64,000 nt of DNA. Origin: an uncultured Oscillospiraceae bacterium (GTDB taxonomy: Bacteria > Bacillota > Clostridia > Oscillospirales > Oscillospiraceae). The notes beneath the pieces were generated by a model. It was not told the origin of the DNA and did not search any database. It saw only the letters and a list, made by a program, of their open reading frames with translations. The stretch spans positions 1-64,000 of the forward strand of contig CALXGH010000019.1 in the NCBI GenBank assembly GCA_944387845.1, written 5' to 3'. This document shows, piece after piece, positions 53,605 to 62,744 of this stretch. The translations under genes were made by a program, and so were the position numbers. Positions within the stretch are counted from its first letter, which is position 1. The number at the start of each line of letters is the position of its first letter.

Positions 53605-54900
53605 ATGCTGTACGAAAATATCGGAACAACGGAAAACGGACATCTGTCCTTTTGTAATCTCGACACAGTCTCACTGGCAAAAAAATACGGTACCCCCCTG
53701 TATCTTATAGACGAAAATGGAGTCAGAACCAGGTGCGAAACATATAAAAACGCAATGAACCAATACTTTGGTCCAGGTTCATTTCCTATATACGCCAGCA
53801 AGGCTCTGTCATTTAAAGGTATGTATAGAATCACCGCTGAAGAAAATATCGGCGCGGACGTCTCCTCTGGAGGCGAACTGTATACAGCCATAAAGGCGGG
53901 ATTCCCTCCTGAAAAAATATTTTTCCATGGCAATAATAAGACTGAGGCTGAGATCAGCATGGCCATGGACTTTGGGATTGGCTTTTTCATCTGCGATAAT
54001 TTCTGGGAGCTGGAAAATATAAACGAGATAGCCGGCAAAAAAGGCATACGCCAGAAAGTGCTCCTGCGGCTTACGCCGGGCATCGATCCACACACACTTG
54101 AGGCCATTAGCACAGGCAAAGTGGACTCAAAATTTGGCGTAGCCATTGAAACAGGTCAAGCCGAGCAGTTTGTAAAGCTGGCTCTTGACCTAGAAAACAT
54201 CGACCTGAAAGGCTACCACAGCCATGTTGGGTCTCAGGTTTTTGACGGTAAATCCTTTGTTGATGCGGCGGAGATACTGCTCTGCTTTGCTGAGAAAATC
54301 AAAGAAACTTACGGCTATACTCCTGAATACCTGGACCTTGGCGGCGGCATGGGCGTGCCATATTTCGATAAAGACGGCAGGATAGATTATGTGCTTGAAA
54401 TAAAGCTGATTGCCGAAAAACTGAAGGCCCAGTGTAAAAAGTTCAATCTGAGCATGCCAAATATAATATTGGAACCCGGTCGCAGCATTGTGGCCGATAA
54501 TGGCATCACTTTATATACCGTAGGTGGCAGGAAAGAAATTCCCGGATTCAAAAATTACATCTCCATAGATGGTGGCATGACTGATAATCCAAGATATGCC
54601 CTTTATGGTGCTATATATACCGTACTTCTGGCAAACCGCATAAAGGAGAAGCCGAACTATGTATGTACGGTGGCCGGTAGATGTTGTGAAAGCGGTGATC
54701 TTATTCAGGAAAATGTCTCGCTTCCTAGACCAGAGCGCGGTGATATTATTGCTGTGCTCACAACAGGCGCTTACAACTATTCCATGGCCTCAAATTACAA
54801 CAGAGTACCCAGGCCGCCAGTAGTCATGATAAAAGACGGTGTAGACTATTTGGCGGTAAAGCGCGAGTCCTTTGAGGACCTCATAAGAAATGATCTGTAA
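53605..54900 (+). CDS. lysA: Diaminopimelate decarboxylase
   Basis: Makes L-lysine from meso-diaminopimelate. The 431-residue PLP enzyme has the PLP lysine in YASKALSFKG, GADVSSGGELYTAIKAG, YHSHVGSQV, LDLGGGMGVPY, the EPGRSIV phosphate loop and the Cys of VAGRCCESGDLIQENV, which lies in the active site of its dimer partner. AAAGGATCC lies upstream of the ATG. No other lysine-pathway gene is adjacent. Downstream is a terminator and a restriction system. Confidence 0.96.
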   Translation: MLYENIGTTENGHLSFCNLDTVSLAKKYGTPLYLIDENGVRTRCETYKNAMNQYFGPGSFPIYASKALSFKGMYRITAEENIGADVSSGGELYTAIKAGFPPEKIFFHGNNKTEAEISMAMDFGIGFFICDNFWELENINEIAGKKGIRQKVLLRLTPGIDPHTLEAISTGKVDSKFGVAIETGQAEQFVKLALDLENIDLKGYHSHVGSQVFDGKSFVDAAEILLCFAEKIKETYGYTPEYLDLGGGMGVPYFDKDGRIDYVLEIKLIAEKLKAQCKKFNLSMPNIILEPGRSIVADNGITLYTVGGRKEIPGFKNYISIDGGMTDNPRYALYGAIYTVLLANRIKEKPNYVCTVAGRCCESGDLIQENVSLPRPERGDIIAVLTTGAYNYSMASNYNRVPRPPVVMIKDGVDYLAVKRESFEDLIRNDL

Positions 54901-54936
54901 AAAACTTTACTTGGTTGTTTTTATTGTAAACACAAT

Positions 54937-54966
54937 GAGCCTGAGCAAAAACTCAGGCTCTTTTTA
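54937..54966 (+). terminator. Terminator of lysA
   Basis: GAGCCTGAG / CTCAGGCTC stem, then TTTTTAATT. Confidence 0.85.
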
Positions 54967-55171
54967 ATTTCATCGCCGGGCGATTAGTATAAGCTATTGT
55001 TTAAAAAAACCATTTAAGTCTCAAGTTCTACCCTGTTTTTTATAAAAATCTTTTGGAAAAAACAGATAAATTTTTAATTTCTCTTGATATTAAGTTAATC
55101 TCTGTTATCATAGAGTAATAAGTTTATTTTACAGTTCAAATTAAAGTATATGATGAACAGGCGGTTTAAGC

Positions 55172-55966
55172 ATGAATTATTGGACAAAAAAGAGCGCAGA
55201 CCTTGCCGCGGCCGACGGCTATCTTGATGATCTTTATGAAGTTTATCCTATAAAATTAAACGCCTGCCGGACTCTCACTGCCCAAAAAGAAGAGCGGATC
55301 CGTCAGGCTTTCGCCTCCGGTGATGACAATGCTTTTTTATCAGAGATACTGGATCTGGATCTTTTCCCTATAAAAGACTCCTTTGTAGCTTTTTTAAAAA
55401 GGAACAAGTCCGCAATTTCCAAAAATCCCAAAACTGTAGACCGCATAGTCCGAAACCTTCGTACGATGGACATAGATGAAATAATAAGACGGTGCATGGA
55501 GCCAAAAGAAACGAATCGTCAGATGGGCCCAATGTTTAAAAACTGGATAGACAGTGGAGCACTTGGCCTGCCAGTTTTTAAGTCCATCAGAGAATTTATG
55601 GACTTTGAGGGAAATTGCCTTTTAAACATGTCTGATGCCGAGATGTACAATTTCGCAAAAACACAACTTGGCTTTAACAGAGAGAAAGGCATAGATTTCA
55701 TCGCCAGAGTATCTGGCAAATACATAATCGGCGAGACTAAATTCCTCACCGATTTTGGTGGCCACCAGAACGCCCAGTTTAGCGATGCCGTAAGTTCCAT
55801 TGACAGTAAATTCGAAAGCGAAAATGTAATACCTGTCGCCATAATGGATGGGGTGTTATATATACCCGGTAATAATAAAATGTACAGGTATCTAAATAAC
55901 CACCCGGAGAGCATAATAATATCCGCGCTGCTTTTGAAAGATTTTTTAAATTCCATTCGGGAGTAA
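55172..55966 (+). CDS. Predicted type II restriction endonuclease (PD-(D/E)xK type)
   Basis: A 264-residue protein immediately before a DNA methyltransferase gene (3-base gap). A PD-(D/E)xK-type site is suggested by FNREKGIDFIARVSGKYIIG followed by ETKFLTDFGGHQNAQFSDAV, where the Asp of IDF and Glu-x-Lys of ETK would bind metal. The N-terminal half is helical. Restriction enzymes are very diverse and I cannot place it in a subfamily; I considered the Tsp45I-type but the match is only from memory. AGGCGG precedes the ATG. Function follows from context and this motif. Confidence 0.75.
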   Translation: MNYWTKKSADLAAADGYLDDLYEVYPIKLNACRTLTAQKEERIRQAFASGDDNAFLSEILDLDLFPIKDSFVAFLKRNKSAISKNPKTVDRIVRNLRTMDIDEIIRRCMEPKETNRQMGPMFKNWIDSGALGLPVFKSIREFMDFEGNCLLNMSDAEMYNFAKTQLGFNREKGIDFIARVSGKYIIGETKFLTDFGGHQNAQFSDAVSSIDSKFESENVIPVAIMDGVLYIPGNNKMYRYLNNHPESIIISALLLKDFLNSIRE

Positions 55967-55969
55967 ATT

Positions 55970-57070
55970 ATGGAGCTAATTTATAAAAACAAAAAGGATG
56001 AAAAGGAAATACTCAAAAAAGCAGAGAACCTGAAGCGGGATATATACATTCCTGAAAACAAATCTCTGCTTTTCAAAGGGGATAATTTCGACGCAATGTC
56101 CCTACTTCTCGACAAATTTTCTGGCAAGGTGGATTTAATATACATTGACCCGCCGTACAATACATCCCAGGACTATTTTCTGTCCCCTGATAGAGCAAAT
56201 TCCGTCAGCTTTTCCAAAGACAGCGTAATTGCTTATTCAGATAGGATGTCTCAGGACGAGTATCTTGAATTTATAAGACAGCGCCTGATTCTCATGCGCC
56301 TTTTAATGTCAGAGGAAGCCTCAATATATCTTCATATCGACTGCAAAATCGGCCATTATGTAAAGATGATAATGGATGAGGTTTTCGGTATGAAAAATTT
56401 TAAAAATGATATAACAAGGATAAAATCCAATCCAAAAAACTTTTACCGAAGAGCTTATGGCAACGAAAAGGACATGATACTGTTTTACGCCAAAAACAAC
56501 GGTAAAAATATATGGAACGACATAAGAGTTCCACTTGAAAACGATGAGCTTATAAGACGCTTTTCCAAAATCGATGAAAAGGGTAGGCGATATACTACCA
56601 TACCTCTTCACGCCCCCGGCGAAACTCTCTCCGGTCCTACAGGCCAGCCATGGCGTGATATACCAGTCCCCAAAGGGCGCCACTGGCGGACGGATCCTAA
56701 AGAATTTGATATTCTTGATGAGCAGGGCAGGATAGAATGGTCCTCCACCGGAAACCCCAGAATAAAGAAATACGCCGATGAACATAAAGGCAAAAAGGTC
56801 CAGGATGTATGGCGTTTTAAAGATCCTCAGAATCCCGTATATCCTACGGAAAAAAACAGCCAAATGCTGGATCAGATAATTGCACAGTCCTCAAAAGAAG
56901 ACAGCATCGTTATGGACTGTTTCGCTGGCAGTGGCACTGCCCTCAAAAGTGCATATAAACTCGGTCGGCGATGGATAGGTATCGATAACTCCGGGGCCGC
57001 AATAGAAGTCATAAGGAAATGTCAAATAGGAGAATATGCATTTTTAGACATTGAAGGTTCTGCCGAGTAG
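55970..57070 (+). CDS. Type II DNA methyltransferase, beta class
   Basis: A 366-residue DNA N6-adenine or N4-cytosine methyltransferase. The catalytic DPPYNT is in VDLIYIDPPYNTSQDYF near residue 60, followed by the target-recognition region (about 130-270) and then the SAM-binding FAGSGTALKSAYKLGRRWIG near residue 320. This catalytic-TRD-SAM order defines the beta class. GGGAGT lies before the ATG, inside the end of the endonuclease gene, so the two are cotranscribed. It protects host DNA at the site its partner cuts. Confidence 0.93.
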   Translation: MELIYKNKKDEKEILKKAENLKRDIYIPENKSLLFKGDNFDAMSLLLDKFSGKVDLIYIDPPYNTSQDYFLSPDRANSVSFSKDSVIAYSDRMSQDEYLEFIRQRLILMRLLMSEEASIYLHIDCKIGHYVKMIMDEVFGMKNFKNDITRIKSNPKNFYRRAYGNEKDMILFYAKNNGKNIWNDIRVPLENDELIRRFSKIDEKGRRYTTIPLHAPGETLSGPTGQPWRDIPVPKGRHWRTDPKEFDILDEQGRIEWSSTGNPRIKKYADEHKGKKVQDVWRFKDPQNPVYPTEKNSQMLDQIIAQSSKEDSIVMDCFAGSGTALKSAYKLGRRWIGIDNSGAAIEVIRKCQIGEYAFLDIEGSAE

Positions 57071-57189
57071 CTATATTAAGCAAAAAAACAGTAAAAACAT
57101 CTCATTATTTGTATAACTCGATAGTTTACCTTTATACCGTGATGTGCTATACTCTCAGATGAATTTTTATAGGAGAATAGTGTCCGGCA

Positions 57190-58047
57190 ATGAAAAAAAA
57201 CAATGGTACATTTCTTGTATTTATAGCTGCCGTACTCTTCAGTATCGGCGGTCTTATGGTAAAGATCATTCCCTGGTCAGCGATGGCATTAAACGGGGCG
57301 AGATGTTCAGTTTCAGTTATAGTTCTTTTGATCTACACGAGGATAGTTCACCACAAACTCGTAATAAACAAAGCCGTCATGATAGGCGCAATGTGTTCTT
57401 CTGTAACAAACATATTGTATATGCTTGCAAACAAGATGACCACAGCTGCAAATACTATTGTCCTACAGTATACAGCTCCTATATTTATAATTCTTCTTAT
57501 GTGGCTAATATATAAAGAGCGTCCGAAGAAGATGGATATAACCGCATGTATATGCGTCTTTATAGGAATTATTTTCTTCTTCGTTGACAGTATGTCCTCC
57601 GGCAATATGCTGGGTAATATTCTGGCCCTTATATCCGGTGTTACATATGCGGGAGTATTTATGCTCAACACATCACCAAACGCAGATCCTATATCTTCTG
57701 TAATCTTTGGCCACGGTATAAGCGCCTGCGTAGGTATTCCTTTTATGTTAACCCAGACCCAGTTCTCAGGCCAGATAATAGCCGGCGTTCTTGTTCTGGG
57801 CGTGTTCCAGTTGGCGGTTGCCTACATCTGCTTCTGCACAGGACTGAGGACCACACCGCCTGTAACTGCCTCTCTGGTATCAGGTATAGAGCCTGTACTC
57901 AACCCTGTACTGGTCGCAATATTCTACCATGAATATATCGGCCCTGTATCTATAATGGGCGCAGCGATAGTTATCTGCAGCATACTTGCTTATAATGTAA
58001 TCAAAGCCAAAAATGCTCACAGTAAAAAGGCTGTTGAAGCATCGTGA
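57190..58047 (+). CDS. DMT-superfamily permease (EamA family)
   Basis: A 285-residue transporter with ten membrane segments in two EamA repeats. Typical ends: LFSIGGLMVKIIPWSAMALN in the first repeat and GLRTTPPVTASLVSGIEPVL then NPVLVAIFYHEYIGP in the second. Substrate unknown; such proteins export or import metabolites such as amino acids or nucleosides. AGGAG lies a bit far upstream of the ATG (about 15 bases), so initiation may be weak. Confidence 0.88.
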   Translation: MKKNNGTFLVFIAAVLFSIGGLMVKIIPWSAMALNGARCSVSVIVLLIYTRIVHHKLVINKAVMIGAMCSSVTNILYMLANKMTTAANTIVLQYTAPIFIILLMWLIYKERPKKMDITACICVFIGIIFFFVDSMSSGNMLGNILALISGVTYAGVFMLNTSPNADPISSVIFGHGISACVGIPFMLTQTQFSGQIIAGVLVLGVFQLAVAYICFCTGLRTTPPVTASLVSGIEPVLNPVLVAIFYHEYIGPVSIMGAAIVICSILAYNVIKAKNAHSKKAVEAS

Positions 58048-58103
58048 ATCTTGTTTTCATTCCACTTGATTTTGGTGGCGTGGAAAGGTATAATTAATTG
58101 AAT

Positions 58104-58143
58104 AAATTTAAGGGAAAAATTATATAATTTTTCCCTTAAATTT
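58104..58143 (+). terminator. 40-bp perfect AT-rich palindrome (terminator)
   Basis: A perfect inverted repeat of 20+20 bases with no spacer (AAATTTAAGGGAAAAATTAT and its complement). It follows the DMT gene and precedes upp, so it probably terminates transcription. Confidence 0.6.
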
Positions 58144-58204
58144 TATCAGCGATTCTTTATGTACCGCCGAAATATAAAATTTTCAGTGAACAGGAGATAA
58201 AATT

Positions 58205-58831
58205 ATGAGCAAACTAAAAGTATTTTCACATCCGCTTATAACCCATAAACTTGCCATGATGCGAGATAAAAACACAAGCTGTAAAGATTTCCGTGAACTG
58301 CTGACTGAGATTACAATGCTGATGGGATACGAGGTAACCGCAGATCTGCCTATGGAAGATGTTGAAATTGAGACTCCGATGTGTCCCATGAAAACTCAGA
58401 TGCTGGCAAAAACTCCAGCTATCGTGCCCATATTAAGAGCAGGTCTTGGCATGACAGATGGTTTTTTGAGACTCATTCCAAACGCCAGAGTTGGTCATAT
58501 TGGTCTTTATCGGGACCCAGAAACACATCTCCCTGTTCCTTATTATTGCAAACTTCCTGATGACATATCCGAAAGGCTTGTCCTCCTGGTAGACCCAATG
58601 ATCGCCACCGGCGGCAGTATAGTAGATGCTGTTGATTTTCTTAAAAAAGAGGGTTGCAATGAGATCCGCATAGTCGGCCTTATTGCCGCTCCGGAAGGTA
58701 TAAAAGCCGTCCAGGAAAAGTATCCTGACATAGATATTTTTGTAGGCGCCCTGGATGAGAAACTTAATGAACATGCTTATATCGTTCCTGGTCTCGGCGA
58801 TGCCGGCGACAGGATTTTCGGCACAAAATAA
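58205..58831 (+). CDS. upp: Uracil phosphoribosyltransferase
   Basis: Salvages uracil to UMP with PRPP. The 208 residues have [17 protein letters not shown], the PRPP loop [20 protein letters not shown], and C-terminal [17 protein letters not shown], the uracil-binding signature. AGGAG precedes the ATG. Followed 23 bases later by gph. Confidence 0.97.
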   Translation: MSKLKVFSHPLITHKLAMMRDKNTSCKDFRELLTEITMLMGYEVTADLPMEDVEIETPMCPMKTQMLAKTPAIVPILRAGLGMTDGFLRLIPNARVGHIGLYRDPETHLPVPYYCKLPDDISERLVLLVDPMIATGGSIVDAVDFLKKEGCNEIRIVGLIAAPEGIKAVQEKYPDIDIFVGALDEKLNEHAYIVPGLGDAGDRIFGTK

Positions 58832-58854
58832 ATTTTAAAATCGGAGGTAAAACA

Positions 58855-59499
58855 TTGAAATATTCCACTATTATTTTCGACCTTGACGGCACTCTCCTTG
58901 ATACAATTGATGATCTTGCCGCCAGCGCAAACCACGCTCTGGTTGAAACCGGCTACGAAGCTCTGCCTATTGACCTTGTAAGGAGCTATGTAGGACACGG
59001 TATAAGAGACCTGGTCTCAAAATGTATTCCTGACGGACTGAATAACCCTAAGTTCGAAGAGTGCTTCGCCGCTTTCAAAAAGCATTACTATGTTCATTGC
59101 GTAGACAACACATTCCCTTATGATGGCATGGTTGAGCTTGTGAAAAAGCTCAGTGAGGAAGGCCGTCATCTGGCAGTTGTTTCAAACAAAGCTGACGAAC
59201 CTGCTGGCCTGCTTATTAAAAAGTGGTTTGGCGATTACATAAAAGTAGCCATTGGTGAGAGACCTGGTTATGCTAAAAAACCCGCTCCGGACACAGTTGA
59301 TCTGGCTCTCAAGGAACTTGGCGTAACCCGTGAGGGTGCGGTATACATAGGCGATTCTGAAGTTGACGTTAAAACCGCCAAAAACTCTGGTATGGACAGC
59401 GTATGCGTAGCATGGGGATTCCGCTCCAAGCAGACTCTTATTGACGCTGGCGCAACAGTTATCGCAGACACACCTGAGGAGCTTTACAATCTGCTTTAA
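58855..59499 (+). CDS. gph: Phosphoglycolate phosphatase-like HAD hydrolase
   Basis: A 214-residue HAD phosphatase: motif I FDLDGTLLDTIDDLAAS, helical cap (residues about 15-80), motif II VVSNKADEP, motif III Lys in GYAKKPAPDTVDLALK and motif IV YIGDSEVDVKTAKNSG. Matches Gph, which removes 2-phosphoglycolate from DNA repair. Start is TTG with CGGAGG upstream. Likely cotranscribed with upp. Related to the HAD protein at 46680. Confidence 0.9.
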   Translation: MKYSTIIFDLDGTLLDTIDDLAASANHALVETGYEALPIDLVRSYVGHGIRDLVSKCIPDGLNNPKFEECFAAFKKHYYVHCVDNTFPYDGMVELVKKLSEEGRHLAVVSNKADEPAGLLIKKWFGDYIKVAIGERPGYAKKPAPDTVDLALKELGVTREGAVYIGDSEVDVKTAKNSGMDSVCVAWGFRSKQTLIDAGATVIADTPEELYNLL

Positions 59500-59550
59500 T
59501 TTATTTATTCTTTATTTCAATAAATAAATTCTCTGTTTTTAATATTATTA

Positions 59551-59590
59551 AATGGTATTTTGCGTTTTTTGCAAAATACCATTTTTTTTT
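59551..59590 (+). terminator. Terminator of upp-gph
   Basis: Stem AATGGTATTTTGC / GCAAAATACCATT with a 7-base loop, followed by a run of T. Confidence 0.88.
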
Positions 59591-59781
59591 TGAAAATTTT
59601 TTGTATAATCTTCAATTTACGCGACACAATATAGTTACCATATGTTTTAAATTTTTCAGACGGCAAAAAGATGTAAAATTTGGAAAGAGCAATTATCTGA
59701 ATAATATTAAAACACATGCAAAAAATACTACCGAGATTCCCAATAGGGAGCCTCAAAAATCTAAGAAAAGGAGATGCGAAC

Positions 59782-59979
59782 ATGGCTAAATCTAGTAACA
59801 ATCTCGTAAACCCAAATGCTCGTGAAGCAATGGATAAATTTAAGATGGAAGCTGCACGTGAAGTAGGCGTTAACTTAAAGCAGGGTTATAACGGCGACCT
59901 CACATCTAAGCAGGCTGGCAGCGTTGGCGGTCAGATGGTTAAGAAGATGATCGAAGCTTACGAAAACAACATGCAGTAA
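59782..59979 (+). CDS. Alpha/beta-type small acid-soluble spore protein
   Basis: A 65-residue DNA-binding protein that saturates spore DNA and protects it from UV and heat. It starts MAKSSNNLVNPNAREAMDKF; KMEAAREVGV contains the usual protease (GPR) cleavage region, and GYNGDLTSKQAGSVGGQMVK is the conserved C-terminal DNA-binding motif. AAAAGGAGA lies upstream of the ATG. A forespore sigma-G promoter is expected. TGAATA (59698) and AATACTA (59724) resemble its boxes, but the 20-base gap is long. Main evidence that this organism makes endospores. Confidence 0.96.
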   Translation: MAKSSNNLVNPNAREAMDKFKMEAAREVGVNLKQGYNGDLTSKQAGSVGGQMVKKMIEAYENNMQ

Positions 59980-60062
59980 CATAAACTGATAAGTTTTCAA
60001 AGCTTGCTGCACAAATTGATTTAAGGTCAAAAATATGTTTGTCCCTAAATCACCGTGCAATA

Positions 60063-60094
60063 AATATACCGCGGCAAAATTGCCGCGGTATATT
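60063..60094. terminator. Bidirectional terminator between the spore protein and SSB-like genes
   Basis: Perfect 15-bp stem (arm AATATACCGCGGCAA) with a 2-base loop. Confidence 0.88.
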
Positions 60095-60106
60095 GCTTTT
60101 TACATA

Positions 60107-60703
60107 TTAAGTTTCCTCAATAAACGCCGCGCTTATCTCAAATGCGGTCTTCTCAATCTGCTGATCTCCTTCGGTTTTTATGTAACACCTGCTTTGCAGT
60201 CTTCCAGAAATATGTATCTCTTTGCCCACATCCCACTGAGAGGCTATCTTTGCAAGTCTCCCCCAGGCTATGCATGGCAAATAGTCGCTTTTGCCGTATT
60301 TTCTGTTTACTGCCAGCATCATGTCGCATATCTCCCTGCCCATAGGCGTTACCCGAAAATTGGGTTTCTTGCACAATGTGCCGTAAAGCTCTACCTGATT
60401 TAAATCCCCTTCATCTGTAACATATATATCTCGTGCCAAAACGGTGATGACCAGTTTATTACCCACGCCACTTTTGTTGTTGAAGGAATGTATCTCCCCC
60501 TCGACGCAGATATGGTCTCCGTCTCCAATCTCCTTCTGCAGGAGTTCTTCCCTTAAAATTATATTTATCCTGTCTGCCGCTCCCGACAGGCGCAGAACTG
60601 ACAGGGGAAATGTATAAAATTTTTCAAATTTGCCGGAATGGGAGTATTCCGGTTTGGACACCATCTCCCCACATAGCTTTATATAATTGTTTGTTTTATC
60701 CAT
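60107..60703 (-). CDS. Two-OB-fold SSB-like protein
   Basis: A 198-residue protein that seems to have two SSB-type OB folds: residues 1-95 (NNYIKLCGEMVSKPEYSHSG; GDHICVEGEIHSFNNKSGVG) and 100-190 (NQVELYGTLCKKPNFRVTPM; LPCIAWGRLAKIASQWDVGK; EIHISGRLQSR). The second half has the SSB core; no acidic SSB tail is present at the C-terminus. It is not a replicative SSB by shape, and may be a specialised single-strand binder. Start MDKTNNYIKL follows GAGAGGA; the longer frame lies in the upstream terminator. Confidence 0.82.
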   Translation of the reverse strand: MDKTNNYIKLCGEMVSKPEYSHSGKFEKFYTFPLSVLRLSGAADRINIILREELLQKEIGDGDHICVEGEIHSFNNKSGVGNKLVITVLARDIYVTDEGDLNQVELYGTLCKKPNFRVTPMGREICDMMLAVNRKYGKSDYLPCIAWGRLAKIASQWDVGKEIHISGRLQSRCYIKTEGDQQIEKTAFEISAAFIEET

Positions 60704-60770
60704 TGAATACATCCTCTCATGCGCATATCTGTAAAAATATTTATGCTGTAAAAAAGAAAGTATTCCAAAA

Positions 60771-60808
60771 AAGGAAATGACCTGAGGAGTACCGCAGGTC
60801 ATTTCCTT
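60771..60808 (-). terminator. Terminator overlapping the end of the PF06541 gene
   Basis: AAGGAAATGACCTG / CAGGTCATTTCCTT stem with a 10-base loop and a run of T on the minus strand; the gene's stop codon is within the stem. Confidence 0.82.
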
Positions 60809-61185
60809 GACAGGTATTTATTTATCACATACGACAGGGCGACACATAAAGCCGACGCCAAAAGCCACAAAAGTGAAAAATGAAGGCATATCTGTCCAAA
60901 AAGATTGAACTGTTCTCCTGCATAATCCCACACATCAAGTTTTAAAATAATATTGATTATGCAGCCTGCCACAAATTCTACTGTAGTTATAATCGCGGCA
61001 CCTGAGATACACTTCTGCCAGATTCGGAATTTGGTTCTTGTGTTTATAAAATACAAAAGGCACAAGCATAACCCGCCAACAACAACCATCGTCCAGTGAG
61101 TATGAGCTCTGAACATCAGTTCAAGGGCTCCGTATCCCAGTCCCCCCATAGAAAAAAGCAGAACATAAATAAAAAAATCCGGCAT
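60799..61185 (-). CDS. Small PF06541-like membrane protein
   Basis: A 128-residue protein with four membrane segments, similar to the membrane half of the protein at 52495: VEFVAGCIINIILKLDVWDY and AGEQFNLFGQICLHFSLLWL match that family's pattern. No coiled coil. Function unknown. The start MPDFFIYVLLFSM is set because AGGAGG lies 10 bases upstream; an ATG three codons earlier lies too close to that site. It ends in a terminator that covers its stop codon. Confidence 0.8.
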   Translation of the reverse strand: MPDFFIYVLLFSMGGLGYGALELMFRAHTHWTMVVVGGLCLCLLYFINTRTKFRIWQKCISGAAIITTVEFVAGCIINIILKLDVWDYAGEQFNLFGQICLHFSLLWLLASALCVALSYVINKYLSRK

Positions 61186-61253
61186 ATAGTCCATACCTCC
61201 TTAGTTTAGGATAACCATACTGCCGGATTTTATTTTAAACTGAAGCGGTTTTT

Positions 61254-61973
61254 TTAAATTTGACCAAACACATTTCCAAGGCTGTCTGTTATTAGAAGAT
61301 CGGCGCTAGAGTCGTAGGGTGTTGCCGCCTTGTTTATAAGCACAAGCTTATTTCCCCTGTAATAGTTAATAAGCCCCGCTGCGGGATATACTGCAAGGCT
61401 TGTGCCGCCGATAACGAGCATATCCGCCTTGCGTATAGCTGACACAGCGCCTGATAGGGTATTTTCATCCAGGCTCTCCCCATAAAGAACGATATCCGGC
61501 CTTATAACTCCGCCGCAGGCGCATCGCGGCACAAGATCACCTTGTGTAACATCTCCGTCATAAGGCTTTCCGCAGGCAGAGCAGTAATTTCTCAGGAGGG
61601 TGCCGTGGAGCTCATAAACTTTTTTGCTGCCGGCTTTCTGATGCAGACCATCTATATTTTGGGTTACCACCGCCTTGAGCTTACCCTCAGACTCAAGCTG
61701 AGCAAGTTTTATATGGGTGATATTGGGCTTTGCGTCTTTTACCACAAGTTTATCCCTGTAAAATTTATAAAAGATGTCAGGATGTCTGACAAAAAAACCG
61801 TGAGAGAGGATCTCCTCCGGTGGCCAGTCATACTTCTGATTATAAAGTCCGTCAACGCTGCGGAAATCAGGTATACCGCTCTCTGTTGATACACCTGCGC
61901 CGCCGAAAAACACTATGTTCTCAGACTCTTCAACCCACTTTTTGAATAGAGCGGTTTTCTCCATATTATCCAT
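61254..61973 (-). CDS. cobB: NAD-dependent protein deacetylase, sirtuin
   Basis: Removes acyl groups from lysine residues using NAD. The 239 residues have GAGVSTESGIPDFRS (NAD binding), TQNIDGLHQKAG with the catalytic His in YELHGT, a zinc site of two Cys pairs (CSACGKPY; CACGG) and GTSLAVYPAAGLINYYRGNK. AGAGGAGG lies before the ATG. A single gene, divergent from ppa. Confidence 0.96.
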   Translation of the reverse strand: MDNMEKTALFKKWVEESENIVFFGGAGVSTESGIPDFRSVDGLYNQKYDWPPEEILSHGFFVRHPDIFYKFYRDKLVVKDAKPNITHIKLAQLESEGKLKAVVTQNIDGLHQKAGSKKVYELHGTLLRNYCSACGKPYDGDVTQGDLVPRCACGGVIRPDIVLYGESLDENTLSGAVSAIRKADMLVIGGTSLAVYPAAGLINYYRGNKLVLINKAATPYDSSADLLITDSLGNVFGQI

Positions 61974-62210
61974 ATTCGCGCCTCCTCTAAAAAATCGTAT
62001 TTTTTATATTATAACACAGATAAGTACCCGTGGTAATAAAACGGAATATTCAAAACTATAAAACAATTATTCTGCCGTTTTATACCATAGACGTTAACTT
62101 TTCGCTAATATAAATATAATATTGTTGTATATAAAAAATCTGTATGCTAAAATAATTTGCCGGTTTATGACTGAACTGGCACCTTAAATAATAAGAAAGG
62201 ACAAAAGAAT

Positions 62211-62744
62211 ATGGCTAATATATGGCATGACATAAGCCCCGATCGCATCCATGTCGATGATTTTATCGGTGTTATTGAGATCTCCAAGGGTTGCAGGCAG
62301 AAATATGAGCTGGATAAAGAGACCGGTATGCTCATTCTGGATAGAATTCTACACACATCAACCCATTACCCCGCAAACTACGGCTTCATACCAAGAACAT
62401 ACGGCGATGATGGAGACCCATTGGACGTTCTTGTTCTGTGCAGCGAAAATATAACACCTATGACACTTGTCCGCTGCTACCCTATCGGTATGATAACAAT
62501 GATCGACGGCGGAAAAAACGATGAGAAAATAATCGCCATCCCATTTAACGATCCAAATTACAACTGTTATACGGACATTTCCCAGCTTCCGGCCCACATT
62601 TTTAACGAAATGCGCCACTTTTTCTCTGTATACAAAGAGCTTGAGGGTAAGCAGACCGCAGTAAATGAAATAAGTGGTCGTAAAATCGCAGAGGATGTAA
62701 TAAAAAGCTGTATGGACAGATATAAGGACACATTTTGCAAGTAA
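62211..62744 (+). CDS. ppa: Inorganic pyrophosphatase, family I
   Basis: Hydrolyses pyrophosphate. The 177-residue protein has ISKGCRQKYELDKETGMLIL, ILHTSTHYPANYGFIPRTYG and DDGDPLDVLVLC, the metal-binding loop, and FNDPNYNCYTDISQLPAHIF. AAAGGA lies 12 bases before the ATG. Alone behind an AT-rich region. Confidence 0.96.
   Translation: MANIWHDISPDRIHVDDFIGVIEISKGCRQKYELDKETGMLILDRILHTSTHYPANYGFIPRTYGDDGDPLDVLVLCSENITPMTLVRCYPIGMITMIDGGKNDEKIIAIPFNDPNYNCYTDISQLPAHIFNEMRHFFSVYKELEGKQTAVNEISGRKIAEDVIKSCMDRYKDTFCK

Noticed and set aside
59698-59730. Sigma-G promoter before the spore protein gene
   Set aside because: TGAATA and AATACTA are similar to the expected boxes, but the gap of 20 bases is longer than the usual 17-18, so I mention it only as a weak candidate.
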